A stretch of 32,809 nucleotides of DNA, taken from the NCBI GenBank assembly GCA_902793195.1, contig CADBCS010000040.1, forward strand, positions 1 through 32,809. Direction: 5' to 3'. This DNA is from an uncultured Coriobacteriaceae bacterium (GTDB taxonomy: Bacteria > Actinomycetota > Coriobacteriia > Coriobacteriales > Atopobiaceae). Positions 8,826-19,660 of this stretch are shown piece after piece; position 1 is the stretch's first letter; every line of letters starts with the position of its first letter. The notes under the pieces were generated by a model. That model saw only the letters and a program-made list of their open reading frames with translations. It was not told where the DNA came from and did no database searches. Made by a program: the position numbers and the translations under genes.

Positions 8826-10196
8826 TTATGCGCCCCGCGTCCGCTCCATGGACGTAGGGACCGCATCGGCCAGGCGCAGCGTAACCACCGTTCCTTCTCC
8901 TGGTTTCGACATTATCTCAATACCTGAGCCTACACCATAGAACCTTTCGATGCGTTCCGCAACATTGCGCAACGCAATGCCCGTCCCCGACTCGCTTCCG
9001 GCCGGGGCGTTCTCCTGTGCGAGCAGCCGCTCGGCAACCTCGTCGTCCATACCCAACCCGTCGTCGGCAACCGCAATCAGAACGTCGCGGCTGTCGGAGA
9101 CCACGTGGATGTCGATGCTCAGCGCACCCTCCTCGCGCATGGCATGGCGCACGGAGTTCTCCACGATGGGCTGCACCAGGAACGAGGGGACGAGCACCTC
9201 GCCCAGATCCCCCTCGATGTGCTCGGTCTCCACGATGCGGTCCTCGCCAAAGCGCGCCTTCTCGATGGTGAGGTAGGTACGCGTCTGCTCGAGCTCCTGG
9301 ACAAGCGGGATGCGCGTCTCGGAGCTCTCGAGCGTCCTGCGATAGAACATGGAGAACTCGCGCAGCAGGTCGCGGGCCTTGGTGGGGTCGGTGCGGGTGA
9401 GCGAGGCGATGGTGTTGAGCGTGTTGAACAGGAAGTGCGGGTTGATCTGCGCCTGCAGCGCCTTAACCTCGGCGCGCGCGGTGAGCTCGGCCTGCACGTC
9501 CAGCTCGTGGGAGGTGAGCTGTGCCGAGAGGAGCGTCGCGAGGCCACGCGCGATGGTGAGCTGCGTGCGGTCGATCTGCTCGCCGCTGTTGTAGTAGAGC
9601 TTGAGCGTCCCTATGGGCCGGTCGGCCACGATGAGCGGGACGATGATGCCAACGGGAAAGCCCCCCGAGTACGCGCCGTTCTCCTCGGGCGGCACGCCCT
9701 CGTCGGTGCTCTTCTGCCGCTTGCGCGTGGTGAAGGTCTCCATGCGACCGGAACGGAGCACCTCGAGCGTGGGCCGGGTGTTGGGAGAGCCGGGCGGGTA
9801 GATGGGCGCCTGTTCGCCCACGTAGGCCAACACGCAACGGGTGTCGGTGAGGGCCACGCCCTGTGCCTGCGTCTCGGGAAGGACGATCTGGCACACGGCG
9901 TTGCAGTTCTCGGGGGTCAGCCCGCCGCGCATGTGGACATGGGTGTTGGACGCCATGCGAAGGGTGCGCTCGGTCGCCTGCGACCGCAGGTTGTCGGGCA
10001 TGAGGACCATGGAGCCGCCAAAGGCGATGACCGCCGCAAGGATGGCGCCGGCCGACATGGTGGCCCACAGGTTGCTCTCCGAGATGCCCCAGGACAGCAA
10101 CACCAGCATCGCCAGCATTGCGATGATGAGCAGAACATATAGCCATTTGCCCAGCGCCTCGGCGATGCCAGCCCGCGTTATTCGACGTCTCACCAC
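8826..10196 (-). CDS. LytS/YpdA-like sensor histidine kinase
   Basis: This 456-residue kinase has two N-terminal membrane segments (about 17-35 and 44-66), which is fewer than the 5TM region of classical LytS. A cytoplasmic GAF-like region follows at about 92-225 (LTPENCNAVCQIVLPET ... ALTDTRCVLAYVG). The His-kinase phosphoacceptor motif is INPHFLFNTLN, with H254. The ATPase domain shows PIVENSVRHAM, ADDGLGMD and GTGIALRNV. The GAF region resembles that of YpdA/BtsS kinases, so an intracellular ligand is possible. Its GTG start overlaps the stop codon of the upstream glycosyltransferase gene (GTGGTGA), implying translational coupling. It very likely phosphorylates the LytTR regulator downstream. 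Confidence 0.92.
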   Translation of the reverse strand: MVRRRITRAGIAEALGKWLYVLLIIAMLAMLVLLSWGISESNLWATMSAGAILAAVIAFGGSMVLMPDNLRSQATERTLRMASNTHVHMRGGLTPENCNAVCQIVLPETQAQGVALTDTRCVLAYVGEQAPIYPPGSPNTRPTLEVLRSGRMETFTTRKRQKSTDEGVPPEENGAYSGGFPVGIIVPLIVADRPIGTLKLYYNSGEQIDRTQLTIARGLATLLSAQLTSHELDVQAELTARAEVKALQAQINPHFLFNTLNTIASLTRTDPTKARDLLREFSMFYRRTLESSETRIPLVQELEQTRTYLTIEKARFGEDRIVETEHIEGDLGEVLVPSFLVQPIVENSVRHAMREEGALSIDIHVVSDSRDVLIAVADDGLGMDDEVAERLLAQENAPAGSESGTGIALRNVAERIERFYGVGSGIEIMSKPGEGTVVTLRLADAVPTSMERTRGA

Positions 10197-11455
10197 GTAT
10201 CACGCTCGGATTCGTCGTACTCGTCGTGCCTGCGCCTCTTGCGTCGGCGCGCCACCTGCGGGGTTCCCGTGCTCACGATGGAGTCGGCAAGGGGCTCGTT
10301 GTTCCAAAGCGCCGACATCATGCCCGGCCAGTACGTTTGGAACGCGAGATAGCTCTGGTTCACGCGGCGCGCCCAGACGCGCGCCTCCTTGCGCGAGCGC
10401 GACCACACGTGGAAGTACTCCGACCGTTCCGGCCCCGCAATCGCGCGCAGCAGCGACGTGAGGAAGATCCGCTTGTGGACCCCCGGGCTTATCCAAGGAG
10501 CGGGATAGGGCTGCAGGGAGTCGGCAGTAACGCGGCGCAGACCGATTCTGTGGTTGGCCACGTCGATCTTCTCGACCTCGTAGGTCCAGCGGTACACGTC
10601 CTGCATAAAGCGGCTGGCATACGACGGCGTCTTGGGCGGCAGGTGCCGCACGGCCCACTGGTTGTCGAACCACACGTCCAGGCCGTTCATGCGAAGGTTG
10701 AAGAGGTAGTCCAGGTCCTCGCCTCGCGTGATGTAGGGGTCAAACGCCACATGGCAGAAGGCGTCGGCGTACACCGCAAAGCAGCCGCCGCACACGTAGT
10801 TGGACCTCGATATGCGCGTCGCCCCCTGTGCGCGCTCCATCCACTCGTTGAACTCCGACTTCTTGGTCCAGTAGCGGTCGCACCAGCGGGTCGTCGACTC
10901 GTCCGCGTAGCAGGAGTCGTTGCGGTCGAAGAAGTAGCCCGTCTTTGCCGCTATGGGAAGGTCCTGTCGCGTGAGCAGGCCCAGGCCGTACACGGCGTCT
11001 ATGAGGAAGTTCTCGTCCAGAGCGACCTCGTCGTCGTCCATGAACACCACGACGTCGTGCCCCAGGATCGCGGCGACCACCAGACCCATGTTGCGAATGG
11101 CGCCATACCCGCGCAGCGAGACGGTCTCGCCCTCCATCTTGGGAGCGACCACGTGGATGGCGTTCTCGATGGCCTTGGCCTCGCGATTGCCGATGATGAG
11201 CGGGTTGAGGTTGGGATGCATCGCGCAGATCCCGTTGACCCTGGCGCGCGCGGACTCCACGCACGATGGAGGCGCCACCAGCAAGACGACCACGCGCAGC
11301 ACGCCTCGAACCTGCTCCAGCGAGTCGAGGCATGTCTCGAGCTCGGGCACGGGCTTGGTTATGGGTGTCGCGTGGTCATACGTTCCGACCTCGCCTATCT
11401 CTGACGGAGAGTCGTCTTCTGCCCAATAGGTTGGAATGACGATAACGGGATTCAC
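10190..11455 (-). CDS. GT-A-type glycosyltransferase (family 2-like)
   Basis: This 421-residue protein begins with a Rossmann-like strand (PVIVIPTYW). It carries a metal/nucleotide-sugar motif VVVFMDDDEVAL and a later ITRGEDLDYLFNLR that fits the catalytic-base region of inverting GT-A enzymes. There is no signal peptide or membrane helix. The C-terminus ends in a very basic and acidic tail (ARRRKRRRHDEYDESERD). The donor and acceptor are unknown. It is the first gene of the operon; its coupling to a sensor kinase and LytTR regulator suggests a cell-envelope polymer role. The GTG start has GAGGAGG about 11 bases upstream. Confidence 0.8.
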   Translation of the reverse strand: MNPVIVIPTYWAEDDSPSEIGEVGTYDHATPITKPVPELETCLDSLEQVRGVLRVVVLLVAPPSCVESARARVNGICAMHPNLNPLIIGNREAKAIENAIHVVAPKMEGETVSLRGYGAIRNMGLVVAAILGHDVVVFMDDDEVALDENFLIDAVYGLGLLTRQDLPIAAKTGYFFDRNDSCYADESTTRWCDRYWTKKSEFNEWMERAQGATRISRSNYVCGGCFAVYADAFCHVAFDPYITRGEDLDYLFNLRMNGLDVWFDNQWAVRHLPPKTPSYASRFMQDVYRWTYEVEKIDVANHRIGLRRVTADSLQPYPAPWISPGVHKRIFLTSLLRAIAGPERSEYFHVWSRSRKEARVWARRVNQSYLAFQTYWPGMMSALWNNEPLADSIVSTGTPQVARRRKRRRHDEYDESERDTW

Positions 11456-11669
11456 CTATTGATGCACCTCCTCGGCCGCCGTTGCAAACGACGCCATGTA
11501 TCGTCTTTTTCAGTCACAAAGCCCTTCGATTCTACAACAAATGCGGGACGGAAACGCAGCCGATGACCATGCAAAAAATACGATACGTCGCATGGCCTCG
11601 CGCGCACCTCCGCGCTCGCCGGTCGCCACGCGCGAGCGCAATCGCGCATGCCGTCCATCGCCAGGCGGC

Positions 11670-12299
11670 TTACGAGTTGAGCAGCAGCTTTTGGTAGCTT
11701 GCCGCAAACTTGCGCGCACGCTGGCCGGCGCGATCCGACGCGGGCACCACGCCGTGCTCGTCGGACACCAAAAACACCTCGTCGGCATACATGCCCCGCA
11801 GCGCACAGGTCTCCAAAAGCTCCTCGTCGAGCTTGACCGGCATCCCAAGGGTGCGCGCCAAGTCGTTGATGAGTGACGACGCGCCCGAGGCCGCAAACTC
11901 CGGGGACGTCCCCCACACCAGCATGTCGCCGCGCACGACCCACAGGTCCTCCGGCGAGACGTACGTGCGCTCGGCCTCCTTCCACGAACCCTGCGCGCGC
12001 ACGAGCAGGTCGTGCGCCGTGGTGCGGGCAAGCTCCCTGTATGCGCCCAACGACATGGCAGCCCTGCCGGCCTCGTCCACGGCAATCATGAGCACGCCGT
12101 CGGGGTTGTCGACCGCACCGTCCTCGAGCGTCCATTCCACGTGCTGCTTCGCCCATGCCACAAGCCCCGTGGACACGTGGTCATCGCCCACGACGCGCGC
12201 GCCCAACGCCCTGAGGTGTCGGTTCTCCAACGGGAGTCGCCGGTTGGCGATGCGCCAGCGGCACACCAAGGCGGGCGTGCCCAGCTTGAACTCTTCCAT
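11670..12299 (-). CDS. hypothetical protein resembling a degenerate PLP class-IV aminotransferase
   Basis: This 209-residue protein has a good SD (GGAGG nine bases before the ATG). The second half has the order of elements seen in the C-terminal half of branched-chain aminotransferase/aminodeoxychorismate lyase proteins: SPEDLWVVRGDMLVW, then INDLARTLGMPVKLDEELLE, then ADEVFLVSDEHGVVPASD. I cannot find the usual lysine motif that binds pyridoxal phosphate, so it may not be catalytic. The assignment is inference from pattern memory. It is separated by about 215 bases from the glycosyltransferase operon and is probably transcribed alone. Confidence 0.6.
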   Translation of the reverse strand: MEEFKLGTPALVCRWRIANRRLPLENRHLRALGARVVGDDHVSTGLVAWAKQHVEWTLEDGAVDNPDGVLMIAVDEAGRAAMSLGAYRELARTTAHDLLVRAQGSWKEAERTYVSPEDLWVVRGDMLVWGTSPEFAASGASSLINDLARTLGMPVKLDEELLETCALRGMYADEVFLVSDEHGVVPASDRAGQRARKFAASYQKLLLNS

Positions 12300-12545
12300 G
12301 CTTGTTGCCTCCTTCGCAGGAAGGACTACTGTAGCACGAAATCACGCACGGCATCACAAGCGCGAATACAAGCGCGGCGACGGCGAGCCCCAGAGCGATG
12401 TGGGACACGACTCTACGCTGTCTCGCACACAAGCCCTTGTCACTCACGTCGTCTCGCCATCAGGGGTCTGGCACCAACAAGGGGCGAGCATTTGGGCGTC
12501 GCCGTTCTAGCATGTGGGCATTGGAGCTCGCGACTGCAGCAAGCA

Positions 12546-12588
12546 GTGCTCGGGGGGCACGCCTCTTCGAGGTATGTCCCCCGAGCAC
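12546..12588. other. strong nested hairpin
   Basis: GTGCTCGGGGG (12546-12556) pairs perfectly with CCCCCGAGCAC (12578-12588). The loop contains a second hairpin, CCTCTTCGAGG. There is no T-tract. The bases between the 11670-12299 gene and this hairpin hold no supported gene; a weak GTG frame upstream of 12299 encodes one hydrophobic segment but lacks an SD. Confidence 0.5.
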
Positions 12589-12634
12589 CGCCCATCCGCA
12601 AGGGCCGGGAGGGCCTACCGGCATCGCACGCCGG

Positions 12635-12835
12635 GGTTGGTTTTGCCGGGGGCCCGCTCACTCTCGAGATGAGGGCAATTGTTTGAAAAAACGGGCTGCT
12701 TCGCCCACACGTCGGAAACGACACCCGAGTTTGCGCAGGTAGAAGGCCCAAGAATGCGACCTCGCAAATACGGAGACCCAAATTTCAAACACTCACCCCC
12801 ATCTCGGGAGTGAGCGGGATGTCCAAAAGACCGTC
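12635..12835 (-). repeat. MITE-like palindromic element, copy 1 (inverted relative to copy 2)
   Basis: Read on the minus strand, this aligns end to end with 14181-14403. The best-conserved core contains CTACCTGCGCAAAC and GGGTGTCGTTTCCG. One end keeps ATTTCAAACACTCACCCCC (12782-12800); the opposite arm is degenerate (12671-12689). It lies just downstream of the gene at 12867-13895. It shows no coding potential. Confidence 0.65.
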
Positions 12836-12866
12836 GTGCCACGAGGGTGTTGGGGGGGGACCCGAG

Positions 12867-13895
12867 TTACCTAAATCGCTCCCGCCTTAGCAGCGCGAGC
12901 AACTCGTCTTGCCTCGCGAGCGTCTTCTCGTTTGGAGGTGGCTTATAAATTCCCAGGTCACGCGCGATTTGCCGCGCCGGATATTGGAACAGCTCGGCAC
13001 ACGCAATCTGAGATCGGTTGATGGAGGTGACCAAATACCCAAGCGCCTTCATGTCGTTGCGACGAATGCGCGTATTCTCCGCGGCGTGTTCCTCGTCGTG
13101 ATGCTCGCTGCTGTCGTATTCGCCGGCCACGTGCACGATTCTGCCACCGACCTCGGTTTTCCACATGTAGTCAGGCGTATACGTGGAGCCACCCACATAC
13201 CTCTCCATGCGCTTGCCAACCCACACGGTCTTGTTGACGTCCGGCATGGGAAGCGACCACCCGCCCCTGCGCGGCGGCAGGCAAAGCGCCATCAGCCCAA
13301 TAGTCTCTTGCGGAGAATTGCAGTGGTCGGCAACCCATTCCAGCGCGCGGCGGGCCTTCTTTGCGCCACGTGCGTTGGGCACCTTGTCGAGAAAGGCAAG
13401 AAGCTCGCTGCGGCTGGTGAGGGGCATGTTGTTCGGTCTCTGCCCGAAGCCAGACACCGCGTTCAAGTAGTAGCCGCCACATAGCTCGTTGCCAATCTGC
13501 GCAAGCTCGATGACCGAATACTGCGGTGCAAGCTGCACAAATATGAACTCTGGCGAGCTAACGAATAAAAACGGCGCGATTTTGAGAAATGCACCGTAGG
13601 GCACCTCCCCTTCCCACACATGCGGCTGGAAGTCCTTGGCGTAGCGCCTGCTCGCCACGCTAGGAACCAGCACGTGCAGTGGATGATCCGGCTTCATGAT
13701 GAGCCCTTGCTCTGCGGGCCCGAGCCTGCGAGCCTCCTTCACGCTCGTAATCGCCTTGTTTAGCGACCGCGTCCGGGATCGTTTGCCCGTTTTGGTCCCT
13801 TCGGGTTGCCGCCAGTACCGCAGGGCAGACATATGGCTCACAAACAAGTTCGCGTTACCGCTCGATCCGTTCGTGGGATTTAGTACATTGCCCAT
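12867..13895 (-). CDS. AbiEi-like N-terminus with a VSR/DUF559-type endonuclease-like C-terminus
   Basis: This is a 342-residue protein. The middle (HVLVPSVASRRY ... PYGAFLKIAPFLFVSSPEF ... VIELAQIGNELCG) resembles AbiEi-type transcriptional-regulator/antitoxin proteins. The C-terminal third (TPDYMWKTEV ... VHVAGEYDSSEHHDE ... RRNDMKALGYLVTSI) has the layout of a PD-(D/E)XK nuclease of the VSR/DUF559 type, as found in many actinobacterial proteins of unknown function. Catalytic competence cannot be judged. The ATG at 13895 has GAGGAG six bases upstream; an 18-codon upstream extension is not supported. The gene stands alone between two inverted repeat elements, which suggests acquisition as a unit. 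Confidence 0.65.
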   Translation of the reverse strand: MGNVLNPTNGSSGNANLFVSHMSALRYWRQPEGTKTGKRSRTRSLNKAITSVKEARRLGPAEQGLIMKPDHPLHVLVPSVASRRYAKDFQPHVWEGEVPYGAFLKIAPFLFVSSPEFIFVQLAPQYSVIELAQIGNELCGGYYLNAVSGFGQRPNNMPLTSRSELLAFLDKVPNARGAKKARRALEWVADHCNSPQETIGLMALCLPPRRGGWSLPMPDVNKTVWVGKRMERYVGGSTYTPDYMWKTEVGGRIVHVAGEYDSSEHHDEEHAAENTRIRRNDMKALGYLVTSINRSQIACAELFQYPARQIARDLGIYKPPPNEKTLARQDELLALLRRERFR

Positions 13896-14180
13896 GGAAG
13901 CTCCTCTCTCTCGTCGCCAGCGCTTGGACTGGCACCCGTGTTGGGCCACGATACAGAGGGCGTCTCACAGCAAACTCACACCCAGCGCGCAGCAAACTCC
14001 CAGGACGAACGTGGATTCTGGCATCTTCGTGCGAAAACGCAACAAGATGTGACTCGGAGTCAAAAAATGGGATTCTCCGCGCACACACACTCTTCACATT
14101 CCCCGCCCCTCAGACAACCATACCAACTCGTCAGGTCACGACAGCCTGACCCGCGGGTCGCGCTCTAGCGTCTCCCTCCG

Positions 14181-14403
14181 GGATTGGTTTTCCAGAACCC
14201 CCACTCACCAGCGAAACGGGGGTGAGTGTTTGAAATATCGGGCTCCGAATTCACGGGGCCGCATTCTTGGGTCCCCTACCTGCGCAAACGCGGGTGTCGT
14301 TTCCGCCGTGTGGGCGAAACAGCCTCAAATTTCAAACACTCACCCCCATCCTGAAAGTGGACGGGGTCCCCGAAAGACCATCTCGCGCCAGGGAAACCAA
14401 CAG
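14181..14403 (+). repeat. MITE-like palindromic element, copy 2
   Basis: It has a perfect 19-bp inverted repeat, GGGGGTGAGTGTTTGAAAT (14218-14236) and its complement at 14329-14347, around a ~92-bp core shared with copy 1. Each arm also folds locally (CACTCACC with GGTGAGTG). It lies upstream of the 12867-13895 gene and downstream of nifJ. It has no coding potential. Confidence 0.7.
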
Positions 14404-14507
14404 GGGGACTCCAAGCCCGAATCACCCATGGTGATTATCTCCGCCGCATGCAATGGCCTGCCCACAGCAGATAGCCGCTCCGAAGCAACACGACCGGCCC
14501 ACGCAAA

Positions 14508-14537
14508 GCGCCCCCCGCCGCAAATGGCGGGGGGCGC
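14508..14537 (-). terminator. terminator of nifJ
   Basis: A perfect 12-bp stem, GCGCCCCCCGCC (14508-14519) and GGCGGGGGGCGC (14526-14537), has a 6-base loop and is followed on the minus strand by CTTTG. It lies 24 bases after the nifJ stop. Confidence 0.8.
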
Positions 14538-14561
14538 GTCTGCGCTAGATGTTATGCAGCC

Positions 14562-18024
<3,463 letters not shown>

Positions 18025-18150
18025 CTCATGTACGTGCGTTGCGTTGCAAGTCCTTTGTGGACGAAATTGCCCGAATGCATACGGAAGGCCCGACCGTCCG
18101 TCGGGGACCGTCCCCGATGGATGGTCGACCGCTTGGAGGGCCCCGCGGGG

Positions 18151-18318
18151 TGCCGCGCACGATTTCGTGACAAAAACGGTCCCTGCCGCGCGCGATTCCG
18201 CTCCACGTGGAGGGTGCCGCGTACAATTTCGTGACAAAAACGGTCCCTACCGCGTACAATACTCGGCCAAGATCGTACGCGGCAGGGGCCTCTTTCGACC
18301 AGAAATTGCGCGCGGTGC
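18151..18318. repeat. dispersed intergenic palindromic repeat array, copy 2
   Basis: Units of about 33 bases, TGCCGCGCACGATTTCGTGA then CAAAAACGGTCCC, repeat with variation near 18151, 18183 and 18214. A central inverted repeat follows (CCGCGTACAAT ... GATCGTACGCGG), then a unit in the opposite sense (GGCAGGGGCCTCTTTCGACC then AGAAATTGCGCGCGG). This is the same layout as 5433-5587. The rest of 18025-18150 contains nothing recognised. Confidence 0.6.
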
Positions 18319-18410
18319 CCCACACCTTTGCGGGTTCGAATCCCTGCGACGGCCACGCACAAGAAAAGGGCCCCGTGCTCGGGACCCCATAACATCCTGG
18401 CGGAGAGCTG

Positions 18411-18513
18411 GGGATTCGCCGCGTTGCTCCGCAACGCTCGTGGGGTTCGCGCTGGCGCGCTCACCCCTGCGCAAGCCAGAGGGCTTGCGCAGCCCTTGCG
18501 GGTTCGAATCCCT
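18411..18513 (-). mobile_element. tRNA-end-fused hairpin microelement, copy A
   Basis: On the minus strand it starts AGGGATTCGAACCC (an inverted T-arm). Next is a hairpin with 11-bp stem CTGCGCAAGCC and loop CTCT, then a hairpin around CGCG/CGCG inside GGGT/ACCC. A third hairpin GCGTTGC-GGA-GCAACGC follows, then GCGGCGAATCCC runs straight into the tRNA-Ser 3' end. Copies B and C have the same order. No protein coding is likely. Confidence 0.65.
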
Positions 18514-18527
18514 GCGACGGCCACGCA

Positions 18528-18556
18528 CAAGAAAAGGGCCCCGTGGTCGGGACCCC
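18528..18556 (-). terminator. terminator of tRNA-Ser
   Basis: On the minus strand GGGGTCCCG pairs with CGGGGCCC, followed by TTTTCTT. It lies 13 bases after the tRNA. A second copy sits at 18361-18388 in the tandem duplication. Confidence 0.75.
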
Positions 18557-18569
18557 ATAATATCCTGGC

Positions 18570-18655
18570 GGAGAGCTGGGGATTCGAACCCCAGATGGCA
18601 TCACTGCCATACTCGCTTAGCAGGCGAGCACCTTCGGCCTCTCGGTCAGCTCTCC
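18570..18655 (-). tRNA. tRNA-Ser(GCT)
   Basis: This 86-base class II tRNA has acceptor arms GGAGAGC and GCTCTCC, anticodon loop CTGCTAA (anticodon GCT) on stem CTCGC/GCGAG, a long variable arm, and T-arm GGGGTTCGAATCCCC. CCA is not encoded. Confidence 0.95.
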
Positions 18656-18699
18656 TAGTGCGTCCGCAAGTATAGCGCAATTGGGTGGGGTTTGCCAAC

Positions 18700-19641
18700 T
18701 CACGACGCAAAAACAATGTCTTCTGCAAGGTGCTCCACAATGGTTTCCCACGAGAAACGCTCCACGAGGTCGTCCGCAGACACGGATTCGCCCTTCTCGA
18801 CAAGGCCGACCGCCGCCGCCAAGCGACCGAGAAGCACCTCGGGCCCGGGCTCGCGCGCACGAATCTGCCCCAGGTCCAAGTCGCGGTCGCGCTTGGAGAG
18901 GCGCCTTCCGTCGGGCGCCACCAAAAGCGGCACGTGCCCATAGCTTGGCTGCTCGTATCCCAGCAGACGCTGCAGGTATATCTGCCGAGCAGTCGATCCG
19001 AGGAGGTCGTTGCCACGCACCACCTGATTGACGCCCATGAGCGCGTCGTCCACCACCACGGCGAGCTGGTACGCAATCACACCGTCGCTGCGCCGCACCA
19101 GAAAGTCCCCGCACTCACGCGCAAGGACCTGCGTGTGTGGCCCATACGCAAGGTCCACAAAGCTCACGGTTCCAGCCGGGTCGTCCTCGTCGGGCACGCG
19201 CAGGCGCGTTGCGGGCGGACGCACGGCGGATCGCCTTGTCACCTCGGCTGTCGAGAGGCCCCTGCACGTCCCCGCATAGATGGGCGTGCCGTCCGAGGCG
19301 TGTGGCGCCGACGCCGCATGAAGCTCGGCGCGCGTGCAGAAGCAGGGGTACAGCAGGCCGAGCTCATCAAGCCGCGCGATTGCCTCTGCATACACCTCGC
19401 TGCGCTCGCTCTGGCGATACGGCCCCTCGTCCCAGTCGAGCCCCAGCCAGCACAAGTCGTCCATCAGCAGCCGCGTTGCCTCGGGCCGGTGCCCGCGTGG
19501 GTCGAGGTCCTCTATGCGCAGCACCATGCGTCCGCCCGCGGAGCGCACGCTCAGCCACGCCATGAGCGCGGCAAACACGTTGCCCGCATGCATGCGTCCC
19601 GAGGGCGTGGGCGCAAAGCGTCCCACCACGACGTTGTCCAT
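18700..19641 (-). CDS. gluQ: glutamyl-Q tRNA(Asp) synthetase
   Basis: This 313-residue protein is a GluRS-like catalytic domain without the anticodon-binding domain, which is the hallmark of GluQ. That enzyme attaches glutamate to queuosine in tRNA(Asp). The HIGH-like motif is MHAGN (17-21) after RFAPTPSGR; MVLRIEDLDPR, VSFVDLAYG and a KMSKS-like LSKRD are present. A zinc site is suggested by YPCFCTR with YAGTC. The ATG at 19641 has GGGAGG six bases upstream. It follows the zinc-ribbon gene by 19 bases. A discriminating GluRS paralogue is less likely because of the short length. Confidence 0.92.
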   Translation of the reverse strand: MDNVVVGRFAPTPSGRMHAGNVFAALMAWLSVRSAGGRMVLRIEDLDPRGHRPEATRLLMDDLCWLGLDWDEGPYRQSERSEVYAEAIARLDELGLLYPCFCTRAELHAASAPHASDGTPIYAGTCRGLSTAEVTRRSAVRPPATRLRVPDEDDPAGTVSFVDLAYGPHTQVLARECGDFLVRRSDGVIAYQLAVVVDDALMGVNQVVRGNDLLGSTARQIYLQRLLGYEQPSYGHVPLLVAPDGRRLSKRDRDLDLGQIRAREPGPEVLLGRLAAAVGLVEKGESVSADDLVERFSWETIVEHLAEDIVFAS

Positions 19642-19660
19642 GAGCACCTCCCGTTGTCGG

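Larger units (their letters stand above)
18332..18587 (-). repeat. tandem duplication of the tRNA-Ser 3' end, terminator and flank (166-bp period)
   Basis: The ~90-bp stretch at 18332-18421 recurs at 18498-18587 with only two visible differences. It runs (minus strand) from the last bases of tRNA-Ser through the terminator to GGGATTCGAACCC. The outer copy of the tRNA is only the 3' end. The interval between the copies is microelement A. Confidence 0.75.

Noticed and set aside
12181..12447. Small membrane protein starting at GTG 12447 (minus)
   Set aside because: It has one plausible hydrophobic segment but no SD, and most of its length overlaps the better supported 11670-12299 gene in another frame.
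18247..18675. Short proteins with DSNPQGLRKPSGL-type sequence near the tRNA copies
   Set aside because: They are translations of the inverted tRNA T-arm and hairpin microelement; the covarying stems show that structure, not protein, is conserved.
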